From Schlesneria sp. DSM 10557 (lineage in GTDB: Bacteria > Planctomycetota > Planctomycetia > Planctomycetales > Planctomycetaceae): a DNA stretch of 64,000 nt. Each line of letters opens with the position of its first letter. Positions within the stretch are counted from its first letter, which is position 1. This document shows positions 28,157 through 36,434 of this stretch, in pieces. The notes under the pieces are model-generated. The model was not told where the DNA came from and searched no databases. It saw only the letters and a list, made by a program, of their open reading frames with translations. The position numbers and the translations under genes are program-made. The stretch covers positions 6,781,001 to 6,845,000 of the forward strand of contig NZ_CP124747.1 of the NCBI RefSeq assembly GCF_041860085.1, read 5' to 3'.

Positions 28157-28804
28157 TCCTGCCAGATCGCGGGATGAATTGTCGGTCGTTGACCCGATGA
28201 CGCCGACGGTGCCGTTGGATTCCCTCTGAATTCGACTGGGGCGGGCTGGCGATTGAGTCGCTACCGAAAAGAATCCGACGAGACACAGAAATAGAGGACC
28301 GCAGACTGTACCTTTGATAAGGAGGGAGCATCTGCTGCAGCAGGTCCATCGAGATCGACCACCCCATCCGTCGCATCCCTGCAACGGATTCATAGCGGGA
28401 TCGGAAGGCGAGGCAACGTGACTCCCGGATCGCGGTCGGTCCGGGCGCCGCAGGGGCGAAATTCCAGGGCGATACGGACAACAGCAGGTCAGAAATTTGG
28501 GTCAGGGGATTGGATGACCCGCAAAAACGAACTTTTTCGGGGTATCGGAGGTATTATTGCTAGAGCGATCTTCTTGAGGGAGTCGCGCTGGCCCGGGGCT
28601 GCGGATGGAGCCTCCACTGAGCCAGTGTTCGGTGGGGAGAGACGGCGGAGAATTGCTTCAGCGGAATCGGTTGAAACGAGTGCAGCAATTGAATGGACCT
28701 ATGCGACGGAGTAGATTGGACTTTGGTGAACGGGGAAGAGGAAGCGGGACTTTTCTTCCAGATTGCTGACTTCGCGACGAGATACGTCAATACAGGAGCT
28801 GCTC
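28157..28804. other. Upstream region of the vWA operon
   Basis: Part of it (28157-28393) may be coding if the deacetylase uses the upstream start. The remaining ~410 bases hold no recognisable gene and should contain the promoter of the three-gene operon; no clear -35/-10 pair was found. Confidence 0.4.
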
Positions 28805-30736
28805 GTGAGCACAAATGCATCACAGCCTGAAGTTTTTGAAATGCAGGTCGAGAGCACTCGGATTCCTCGTTCGCTGCTGCTGGCGTGTCTCATCAGTCTG
28901 GCTCTGCATGTCGCTTTTCTGGGAACTTTGGGGCTGATTAAGCTCGCTCAAAAAGTTGACCTGATGTCGACCATCACCACCGTCATGGATCAGGAAGACG
29001 ACGATCCTCTGCAGCATAAATTCGATACTGCGATGAGCGAACAAGTCGGGAACGAAGGGGATGCCAACACCTTCTCGGCATCGCAAGAGGCCTCGACGGT
29101 CCTGTCAAAAGATGCCCAGGTTGAAATTGAAAAGACAGTCGATTCCAACTTCACCGTCGCCACACCTGTGGTGGACGAACTTCCGCAACCCGCCAAGTCG
29201 GACGTGCTGGCGGCAGTGGCTACCTCAGGCGCGACCGAACATGTGGGGGGAGTTGAAGGGGCGATCGACCGTCTCTCGTGGGAGATTGCGAACTCCCTGC
29301 GCGAAAAGAAAACGCTGGTAGTGTGGCTGTTCGACGTTTCTCCATCCCTGTCTGGGCGGCGAGCCCAGATCGCGGACCGTGTCGAGAATGTTTATAAGCA
29401 ATTGACCCAGCTTGATGTCGGAGCGGATACGGCGCTCCGCAGCGCTGTGGCGATCTTCGACGAGAAGTGTACGATCGTGACGGAGAAGCCAGTCGATGAT
29501 CCCGCTGAACTCGTCAAAGTTGTCCGGAAGATCAAGTCAGAGACGAACTCTTCGGGGATCGAGAATACCTTTTCTGCCGTGAATCAGGTTGCAAACAGAT
29601 ACAAGTCGCAGAGCGACAAGCACAACCGCGTCATGCTCATCGTCGTGACGGATGAGGCGGGTTCCGATTCGGCTCAACTGGAACAGGCGATCGCGAACTG
29701 CAGCAAGTACCAGATGCGGTGCTACTGCGTCGGGGATTCCGCCCCGTTCGGCCGGGAAACTGTCGAAACTCAGTTCGAGCTGGAAACGGGTGAAATGGTG
29801 ATCGGGGTGATGCAGAAAGGCCCTGAATCGTTCTTCCCGGAGCTGGTCCGACTGGGGTTCTGGGGAGCCAACAGTTATGACCTCGATGACATGTCTTCGG
29901 GTTTTGGTCCGTACGGTCTGACACGACTCTGTGCGGAAACAAATGGGCTCTATTTCATTGCGGATAACGGACGCGGCCAGCACCGATTCGATCCCGCTGT
30001 CATGCGAAACTATGCACCGGACTATCGTCCAATCCCGATGCTCGAACAGGATCTTCGCAAAAACAAGGCGAAATCGTCTCTGGTGGAGGCGTGCGCCGCC
30101 GTCGTTAGTGAGACGCAACGCCGCAAGGTACTCAGCATTTCGATGCCGCGGCTCGACTTCAAGTCTGACAACGACACGGTGCTGCGTCAGGAATTGACCG
30201 AAGCTCAGAAGCCGATCGCGGATCTGGACTTAAGTCTGGACACCTTGTTGCGCGTGCTTGAGCAGGGTGAAAAGGATCGAGCAAAGATCAAGGAAGCACG
30301 CTGGAAGGCGAGCTACGATCTGGCGATGGGCCGCACGCTGGCTCTTCGCGTCCGAGCATTTGGCTATAACACGATGCTGGCGGAAATGAAGTCGAATCCC
30401 AAACGATTCGAGAACCCGGGCAGTAATAAATGGAACTTAGTTCCGTCAAAAGAAATTACATCCGGAGCAGCCACAAAGAAGATGGCCGCGAAAGCCAACG
30501 AGTACCTGAGTCAGGTGATCGACGATCATCCCGGGACACCGTGGGCACTGCTCGCCGAACGGGAAAAGAGCGTGCCGATGGGATGGGAGTGGAAAGAATC
30601 GCATTATGACCCTAATCCCGTCATGACCGTTGGCAATCAGAAGGCGGGTCCGAAATTTATCGAAGTCACCGATCCCGTGACCAAGAAAAAGACGAAAAAA
30701 GAAGCTCCTCCTGAACCTGTCCGTCGCGACATCTAA
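28805..30736 (+). CDS. vWA-domain envelope protein with TonB-like N-terminal anchor (paralogue 1)
   Basis: 643 residues from GTG 28805, chosen because AGGAG (28794-28798) is 6 bases upstream. A single N-terminal transmembrane helix (about 23-45) carries Ser31-x3-His35, the spacing of the TonB/TolA anchor motif. Then come an acidic linker (QEDDDP), a Val/Thr-rich stalk, a von Willebrand A domain with the metal-ion-dependent adhesion site D177-x-S179-x-S181 and VVTDEAGSD, and a helical C-terminal region ending in a motif HPGTPWALLAERE. Predicted to sit in the inner membrane with the vWA domain in the periplasm. First gene of a three-gene operon; paralogue of the next gene. Confidence 0.88.
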   Translation: MSTNASQPEVFEMQVESTRIPRSLLLACLISLALHVAFLGTLGLIKLAQKVDLMSTITTVMDQEDDDPLQHKFDTAMSEQVGNEGDANTFSASQEASTVLSKDAQVEIEKTVDSNFTVATPVVDELPQPAKSDVLAAVATSGATEHVGGVEGAIDRLSWEIANSLREKKTLVVWLFDVSPSLSGRRAQIADRVENVYKQLTQLDVGADTALRSAVAIFDEKCTIVTEKPVDDPAELVKVVRKIKSETNSSGIENTFSAVNQVANRYKSQSDKHNRVMLIVVTDEAGSDSAQLEQAIANCSKYQMRCYCVGDSAPFGRETVETQFELETGEMVIGVMQKGPESFFPELVRLGFWGANSYDLDDMSSGFGPYGLTRLCAETNGLYFIADNGRGQHRFDPAVMRNYAPDYRPIPMLEQDLRKNKAKSSLVEACAAVVSETQRRKVLSISMPRLDFKSDNDTVLRQELTEAQKPIADLDLSLDTLLRVLEQGEKDRAKIKEARWKASYDLAMGRTLALRVRAFGYNTMLAEMKSNPKRFENPGSNKWNLVPSKEITSGAATKKMAAKANEYLSQVIDDHPGTPWALLAEREKSVPMGWEWKESHYDPNPVMTVGNQKAGPKFIEVTDPVTKKKTKKEAPPEPVRRDI

Positions 30737-30804
30737 GAGCTCCGGTTAGCTCAGGGGAACTCCTGTCAGCAGACTGCTGCGGTCGGAATCCGAGTGATCT
30801 ACTC

Positions 30805-32790
30805 ATGTTCGAGAGTCCAGATATGAACTCCCACACCCCGACAGACGGACATCCCGAAACCGAAGGTCGACCTGCGTCTCGAAATTTCCGTTCCAGCGTA
30901 CTTTCAGGCCTGGCGGTTTCATTTTTTATTCACGCTGCCGCTCTTGTGGCATTGTCGTTCATTGTCTTCAAAGGTCCGATGGACCAGTTGCAGATGATTG
31001 TGGATTCTGTTTTCACGGATGAACGGGCTCAAGAAGAATTTAACGAAGACGTAGAACAGTCGACCGAAGCGGCTGAAACCGTGAATTACGTTGCGGGTGC
31101 GATGGCGACGAGCGGACTGGCAACGGGGGGGAGCGGAGGACCTGTTGTCGCGCAGCAGAAGCTTGAGGAAGCTTCGAGCCTCCAGGAGCCAACCGTCAAA
31201 GTCAACGTGGGCAACATCAGCCTGCCGGGCCTCAATATTATCTCGGACGATTTGGGGTCGGGGCAGGTGACCGGCGATATCGGACGGGTCGTAGAAGGCT
31301 ACGGCGCGGCGCTCGGCCAGATGACCCAGGAACTGGTTCGGCTGATGCGAGAACAAAAGCTGCTGGTCGTTTGGCTGTTCGATGAATCTGAAAGTATGAC
31401 CGACGATCAGAAAGAGATCCGCGAACGCTTCTACAAAGTCTATGACGAACTGGGAATCGTGCAGAAGTCGGATGCCAAGCTGAAAATCTCAGACGAGATT
31501 ATGCTGACTTCGGTGATGAGCTTCGGCGAGGGAATCAACGAACATACGAAGAAACCAACCTCGAACATCGACGAAATCAAGAGTGCGATCGACAAGATCA
31601 AAATTGACGAGAGCGGTGTCGAGAAGATGTGCGGTGCCATCCAGGCCGCTGTTTCGAAGTATCGCCAGGCCGCCAACAGCCAGCATCGCAAACTGGTCGT
31701 GATCGTCGTTTCCGATGAGTCAGGTGATGATGGCAATCAGGTGGAAGAGACAATCGCCATCTGCAAAGGATCCTCCACAAAAACGAATTCACTGCGAAGT
31801 ACCCCCGTCTATTTCCTCGGGCATTACTCCGTCTTCGGTTACCCCTACGCGCATGTCCTTTGGAAGGATCCTGTCTACGGCTTAAACCACTGGATCGCGA
31901 TCAATCGTGGCCCCGAAACTCCCGAACCCGAATGCTTGCAGTTCGACGGACTGCATAGTCGGTGGGACGTGTTTTCCAGTGGCTTCGGTCCGTATGAACA
32001 GGTGCGGATTGCCAAGCAGACGGGAGGGATCTTCTTCATGCTGCCGGGCAATGAAGACAACCTCACAAACGCAGGGTCGCATGAGCAGCGCAAGTTTGAT
32101 TTGCTCGATATGAAGGAGTATCTCCCTGACCTCAGCTCGCGACAGGTCTACATCAAAGACCGGTTTGAGCACAAATTCCGAGAGGCGCAGTGGCAGGTGG
32201 TGGCGGCGCTCAATCCCCACACCGATGAGAAGCTGAACATGCAGCAGCTCTGGTACAGCACCGACCCTTCCACCTTCGATAAGCAGGGTGAAGAAACGTT
32301 CAAACGTGCCTTGCGCGCCATGGGGATGCTGAATGACCAGGTGCGGGTGCTGGAATCCGTCAAAAAATTGCGAGAAAGAGAAACGTCCCAGCGCTGGCGG
32401 GCCAACTATGAGCTGATGCATGCCCAGTGTCTGGCTTATCGGGTACGGTTGTTCCAGTTGTTGCTGGCGCTGGACCAACACCGAAAACAGCGGCCGATGC
32501 CCTCGAACCCCATGAATAACAGCTGGGACATTCACCGCGTCCACGAACTGCTCGAACCAGACAAAGAACAGATTCAGCAGACGAAAGTGGACTTCGACGA
32601 ATTGAAACGGCAACTCGACACCGCGCGACAAGCGCTTCTGGATGTCATCGCTAATCATCCGCGAACTCCTTGGGCGCGACGGGCGCAATGGGAACTGGAT
32701 AGTGGATTCGCAATGAAATTTGTCGAATCCTACCGCAATCCGAATTACGACAAGGTGGCGACAAAGGAAATCAAGATTCCGAAGCAGTAG
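30805..32790 (+). CDS. vWA-domain envelope protein with TonB-like N-terminal anchor (paralogue 2)
   Basis: 661 residues. The layout matches the preceding gene: transmembrane helix (about 32-55) with Ser39-x3-His43, acidic segment (TDERAQEEFNEDVEQ), Gly-rich linker, helix ending in LMREQKLLVVWLF, vWA domain with D193-x-S195-x-S197 and VVSDESGDD, and a helical C-terminal part ending with HPRTPWARRAQWEL. The vWA domain here has longer inserts than paralogue 1. It lies 68 bases downstream of paralogue 1 and 162 bases upstream of the toroid gene. The start could be ATG 30805 or 30823. Function not known; a metal-dependent protein-binding role is the family expectation. Confidence 0.88.
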   Translation: MFESPDMNSHTPTDGHPETEGRPASRNFRSSVLSGLAVSFFIHAAALVALSFIVFKGPMDQLQMIVDSVFTDERAQEEFNEDVEQSTEAAETVNYVAGAMATSGLATGGSGGPVVAQQKLEEASSLQEPTVKVNVGNISLPGLNIISDDLGSGQVTGDIGRVVEGYGAALGQMTQELVRLMREQKLLVVWLFDESESMTDDQKEIRERFYKVYDELGIVQKSDAKLKISDEIMLTSVMSFGEGINEHTKKPTSNIDEIKSAIDKIKIDESGVEKMCGAIQAAVSKYRQAANSQHRKLVVIVVSDESGDDGNQVEETIAICKGSSTKTNSLRSTPVYFLGHYSVFGYPYAHVLWKDPVYGLNHWIAINRGPETPEPECLQFDGLHSRWDVFSSGFGPYEQVRIAKQTGGIFFMLPGNEDNLTNAGSHEQRKFDLLDMKEYLPDLSSRQVYIKDRFEHKFREAQWQVVAALNPHTDEKLNMQQLWYSTDPSTFDKQGEETFKRALRAMGMLNDQVRVLESVKKLRERETSQRWRANYELMHAQCLAYRVRLFQLLLALDQHRKQRPMPSNPMNNSWDIHRVHELLEPDKEQIQQTKVDFDELKRQLDTARQALLDVIANHPRTPWARRAQWELDSGFAMKFVESYRNPNYDKVATKEIKIPKQ

Positions 32791-32952
32791 GCGAAAAACG
32801 GAGAGCGCGATGCCGTTAGGTGCTGCCGGTTCCCGCCGCGATTGCTGCATGGCCGGGGCAGTGCGGTATCCCCTGGCCGAATGGGGATGGAAGTAGGCCG
32901 AATGGCGACGGATGAACCGGCTGTAGACTGGTAGTCAATGCGTGAGTCTTAG

Positions 32953-34548
32953 ATGAGCAGCGAACGCAAAGATGTCCCTGAAACTCAACCGGCTTCTGCG
33001 TCGCCGCCACCGTTGCCACCGCGTGATGCTTCGAAACCCCACTGGTTTAAGAGTCGTCCCCCCATCGTCGTCGCGACTCCTGCTGCACCCCGTTCTGCTA
33101 ACTGGTCAAGACTCGCTGTAGTCCTCTTCGTGAGCTTTCTGTTCCATACGGGCGTTCTCGGGTTGTGTGCGTTGATCGTTTTGCACGATCCGCAACTGGT
33201 GGAACAGATCTATACGATCATCACGTACCGCGACGACCCGACGGCCACGATCATTGAGCCGCCGCTGCAGCAGCCTGAAGAGATCCGCGATGACTCACTC
33301 CCCGTCGCGGAACTGGTCGATTCCGGGTCCGAGCTGGCACTCGACGAGCCTGGAGAGATCGAACTCGACTTGAGTGACGACCTCGGTCAACTTGTGACAG
33401 ATCTCAGCGAAATCCCGGGCATCCCGGAGATGAAAGTCGCGGTTGAGACGTCGGGACGGATGTCTGTGCAGGCGAAGCGGGCACTGATGGCCCGATATGG
33501 CGGAAATGCGGCGAGCGAGGCTGCCGTTGCGCTCGGCTTAAAATGGCTGAAGCATCACCAGATGGCTGATGGAAGCTGGAGTTTCAATCATTCAAAGCAC
33601 CCGCAATGCAAGGGGGCGTGCTCGCAGGACGGCAGCTTCGCGGCATGTCCCACCGGTGCCACGGGGATGGCTTTGCTAGCGTTTCTCGGGGGTGGGCACA
33701 CTCATCAGAAAGGGGAACACCAACGGAGCGTGAAACGGGGGCTGGATTTTCTGCTGAAAGCGGCCAAGCCCACGACGGCGGGTCTCGACTTACGGGGAAA
33801 CGTCACCTCGAATGAAGGGATGTACGTTCAGGGAATCTGTACCATTGCGTTGTGTGAGAGCGCGGCGATGACGAGAGATCCTCGAATCCGAAACGCGGCA
33901 GAACGGGCAGTGGAGTTCATCGCGAAAGCGCAGAATCAGAATGGTGGAGGCTGGCGATACAGTCCCGGTGACGCGGGAGATTTATCTGTTTCTGGCTGGC
34001 AAATCATGGCTCTCAAGAGCGGCTACTCGGCGAAGCTGAAAATTGACCCCCCAACATTCAGGAAGGCCGAAAAGTTCCTGAATGCGACACAATCGCACGG
34101 CGGTTCGCGCTACATGTACACGCCTGACCCGAATGTCTCGGGCGATGTGGAAGGACCGGCAACACCGACGATGACCGCAGTAGGACTGCTCTGCCGGATG
34201 TACCTCGGCTGGAATCCCCAAAATCAGCAACTCGCAAAAGGAGTGGCTTATCTGGATCAGGTCAAACCCCAGCCTAACAACATGTATTTCAACTACTACG
34301 CGACGCAGGTGATGCACCATTGGGGCGGCGAAGAGTGGACGCGCTGGAACAGCGTGATGCGAGACCATCTCGTAAGGACGCAGCACCCGGTGACCGATGG
34401 TCACCTCGCGGGAAGCTGGGATATCGCGGACCCTCACGGAGGAGGAGGGGGGCGTCTCTACATGACTTGCCTCTCGATTATGACTCTCGAGGTCTACTAC
34501 CGCCATTTGCCGATCTACAGTAGTGAGAACATTAGAATTGAGTATTGA
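32953..34548 (+). CDS. Toroid-fold (squalene-cyclase-like repeat) protein with TonB-like N-terminal anchor
   Basis: 531 residues. A Pro-rich cytoplasmic tail is followed by a transmembrane helix (about 53-77) with Ser61-x3-His65, an acidic linker (residues ~110-145), and from about 186 an alpha-alpha toroid related to terpenoid cyclases and prenyltransferases. QW-like repeats are visible as QMADGSWSF and QNQNGGGWRYSPGD. Cys219, Cys223 and Cys232 lie close together in the first repeat. The DXDD motif of true squalene-hopene cyclases is not seen, so it is probably a binding or scaffold version rather than a cyclase. Third gene of the operon, sharing its anchor type with both vWA proteins. Confidence 0.85.
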   Translation: MSSERKDVPETQPASASPPPLPPRDASKPHWFKSRPPIVVATPAAPRSANWSRLAVVLFVSFLFHTGVLGLCALIVLHDPQLVEQIYTIITYRDDPTATIIEPPLQQPEEIRDDSLPVAELVDSGSELALDEPGEIELDLSDDLGQLVTDLSEIPGIPEMKVAVETSGRMSVQAKRALMARYGGNAASEAAVALGLKWLKHHQMADGSWSFNHSKHPQCKGACSQDGSFAACPTGATGMALLAFLGGGHTHQKGEHQRSVKRGLDFLLKAAKPTTAGLDLRGNVTSNEGMYVQGICTIALCESAAMTRDPRIRNAAERAVEFIAKAQNQNGGGWRYSPGDAGDLSVSGWQIMALKSGYSAKLKIDPPTFRKAEKFLNATQSHGGSRYMYTPDPNVSGDVEGPATPTMTAVGLLCRMYLGWNPQNQQLAKGVAYLDQVKPQPNNMYFNYYATQVMHHWGGEEWTRWNSVMRDHLVRTQHPVTDGHLAGSWDIADPHGGGGGRLYMTCLSIMTLEVYYRHLPIYSSENIRIEY

Positions 34549-34604
34549 ACGACCTGTCAGAACACAAATCGGCTATGGGCCACATTGTGTCTGCAATGTT
34601 AAGT

Positions 34605-35633
34605 CTACAGAGGCGTTTTGTGAGGCTGGCCCGGAATTTCTCTGACGAACTGGGGAACGGCATAGCCGGGAAGCCGGGTACGGAGTTCCGCGAGAATCGA
34701 CTGACCAGCGGATTCATCAACCTGAAAGTGAGTGGTTCCCTGCACCAGATCGAGTTGATGCAGGTAGTAAGGGATGACGCCGACATTGATCAGTCGCTCG
34801 CTGAGCTCTGTCAGCGTGTCTGCATTGTCATTGATCCCTCGCAAGAGGACTGACTGATTCAATGTGGTAATACCAGATCTGACAAGCTGCCGCAGAGACT
34901 GTTCGCAGTCCCCGGCGATTTCCCGGGGGTGGTTTGCATGAACGACCATGATCGGAGTCAGTCGTGATCCCGTCAGCAGTTCGATAAGGGATTGCGACAC
35001 CCGGTTGGGTAGGACAATCGGCATCCGGGAATGAATCCGCAGTCGCTTGAGATGCGGGATGATCTCCAGCCGGCGGATGATCTCTGTCAAACGGGAATCC
35101 GTCAGCATCAGCGGATCACCTCCACTCAGCAGGACCTCCTGAATCGACTCGTCACGCGACAGGACTTCCAGCGCCGGTTCCCATTCATCGAGCCGACGCG
35201 GTTCCAGTTCATACTGGTAGTGCCGCCGGAAGCAGTAGCGGCAGTGGACCGCACAAACGCCGGTGGCAATCATCAGTGCCCGACCATGGTATTTGTGTAA
35301 CAGGCCGGGTGCTCGACGGCTTTGCGTGTCTCCGACGGCATCGATGGCGGCCCCGGGCGAAGGCCAGTTTTCGACATCGAGCGGCAGGACCTGCATCAGT
35401 AAGGGGTCTGCGAGGTTTCCGGGTTCCATTCGCTGCAGGAAACTCTCCGGAACGAATAGCGGGAACAACTGCGAGGCTCGGCGGGCCGGCTCAAGCGACT
35501 CCGTCGGCAGTCCGAGCCGTTCGAGCAGGACCTCCGGATCGCGAATGGCCCTTGCGAGAGATTCGTGCCAGGAATCTCGATTCCCCATATTCGATGAGAC
35601 GGGTGAAGATTTCTGACGAACCGACGGGTGCAC
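34605..35633 (-). CDS. epmB: EF-P beta-lysylation protein EpmB (lysine 2,3-aminomutase-like radical SAM)
   Basis: 342 residues from GTG 35633, preceded by AAGGA 10 bases upstream; this gives the same length as Escherichia coli EpmB and an N-terminus aligning with it (RDSWHESLARAI). ATG 35588 and TTG 35720 are alternatives. Radical SAM cluster C127-x3-C131-x2-C134 in GVCAVHCRYCFRR, a conserved LLSGGDPL, and PLP-site residues as in the aminomutase family. It converts lysine to (R)-beta-lysine, which EpmA attaches to elongation factor P. Its divergent neighbour is efp, which strongly supports the assignment over a catabolic lysine aminomutase. No epmA is in the window. Confidence 0.9.
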   Translation of the reverse strand: MHPSVRQKSSPVSSNMGNRDSWHESLARAIRDPEVLLERLGLPTESLEPARRASQLFPLFVPESFLQRMEPGNLADPLLMQVLPLDVENWPSPGAAIDAVGDTQSRRAPGLLHKYHGRALMIATGVCAVHCRYCFRRHYQYELEPRRLDEWEPALEVLSRDESIQEVLLSGGDPLMLTDSRLTEIIRRLEIIPHLKRLRIHSRMPIVLPNRVSQSLIELLTGSRLTPIMVVHANHPREIAGDCEQSLRQLVRSGITTLNQSVLLRGINDNADTLTELSERLINVGVIPYYLHQLDLVQGTTHFQVDESAGQSILAELRTRLPGYAVPQFVREIPGQPHKTPL

Positions 35634-35759
35634 GAGAATCGAATCCTTTACTGGCCCGAAGGCAACTTGTTCGACGGGGTTACGTGCTGAAGGGGACGAG
35701 GTGGGGCTGCAACATATCAAATGGCGGTGATCGATGCGGGAGAGCTCTTGACAGAACGA

Positions 35760-35788
35760 TTCACAGCTACAGCCGCATCTGATATTCT
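35760..35788 (+). promoter_or_regulatory. Sigma70-type promoter for efp-miaB
   Basis: TTCACA (35760-35765, 5/6 match to the -35 consensus), a 17-base spacer, then TATTCT (35783-35788, 4/6 match to -10). The predicted start of transcription is about 70 bases before efp. A perfect TTGACA at 35748 has no -10 box at workable spacing. Confidence 0.5.
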
Positions 35789-35864
35789 ACGCGGCTCAGT
35801 TTTGGCAAGTTAATCGACTCCGGCAACGCGTGAGTCAGCGTATCACACCACAAAGAAAAGACAT

Positions 35865-36434
35865 ATGGCTCAGCTCAACACGAGCGACTTTCGCAAAGGA
35901 TCCAAAGTCATCCTGGATGGCGAACCTTACGACATGGTCGAAGTGAACTTCGTGAAGCCAGGTAAAGGACAGGCCCTTTACAAATGTCGGCTGAGGAATT
36001 TGATCAAGGGAACCTTGCTCGATCGCACCTACAAGAGCGGAGACAGCCTGGAAGCCGCCGAGATCCGCGTGGGCGACGGGCAGTTCCTTTATAAAGACAG
36101 CACGGGTCTGGTCTTCATGGACCAAAGCTCATTTGACCAGTACACGATCCCCCTGGATGTCGCGGCGGATCAGGCCCGGTTCCTGCAGGACGGCGCCGTC
36201 TGCTCGATCATGTACTGGGGTGAGCAGCCGATCGGATTTACCGCTCCTGACAAGGCGGTGATGAAAGTGACTTATACGGAAGACGTGGTTCGCGGAAACA
36301 CTTCCTCGAACCTGACGAAACCGGCCACTGTGGAAAATGGCGAGGTTGTCCAGGTCCCGGCGTTTGTAAACACCGGGGACATGATCCGGATCAATGCTCA
36401 AACGGGCGAATATGTTGAACGAGTAAAAAGCTGA
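35865..36434 (+). CDS. efp: Elongation factor P
   Basis: 189 residues, the standard length. EF-P binds between the P and E sites and rescues ribosomes stalled at polyproline. Three OB-like domains; the tip loop FVKPGKGQALYK carries Lys34 in the PGKGQ context that is beta-lysylated by EpmA/EpmB, matching the epmB gene divergently transcribed next to it. The C-terminus (TGDMIRINAQTGEYVERV) is the typical domain III signature. Its stop codon overlaps the miaB start by one base, indicating translational coupling. Confidence 0.97.
   Translation: MAQLNTSDFRKGSKVILDGEPYDMVEVNFVKPGKGQALYKCRLRNLIKGTLLDRTYKSGDSLEAAEIRVGDGQFLYKDSTGLVFMDQSSFDQYTIPLDVAADQARFLQDGAVCSIMYWGEQPIGFTAPDKAVMKVTYTEDVVRGNTSSNLTKPATVENGEVVQVPAFVNTGDMIRINAQTGEYVERVKS

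Noticed and set aside
31882..32850. Minus-strand reading frame of 322 codons opposite vWA paralogue 2
   Set aside because: Antisense shadow of a clearly conserved gene.
35748..35753. Perfect TTGACA upstream of efp
   Set aside because: The only -10-like box is 29 bases away, too far; the TTCACA at 35760 has correct 17-base spacing.
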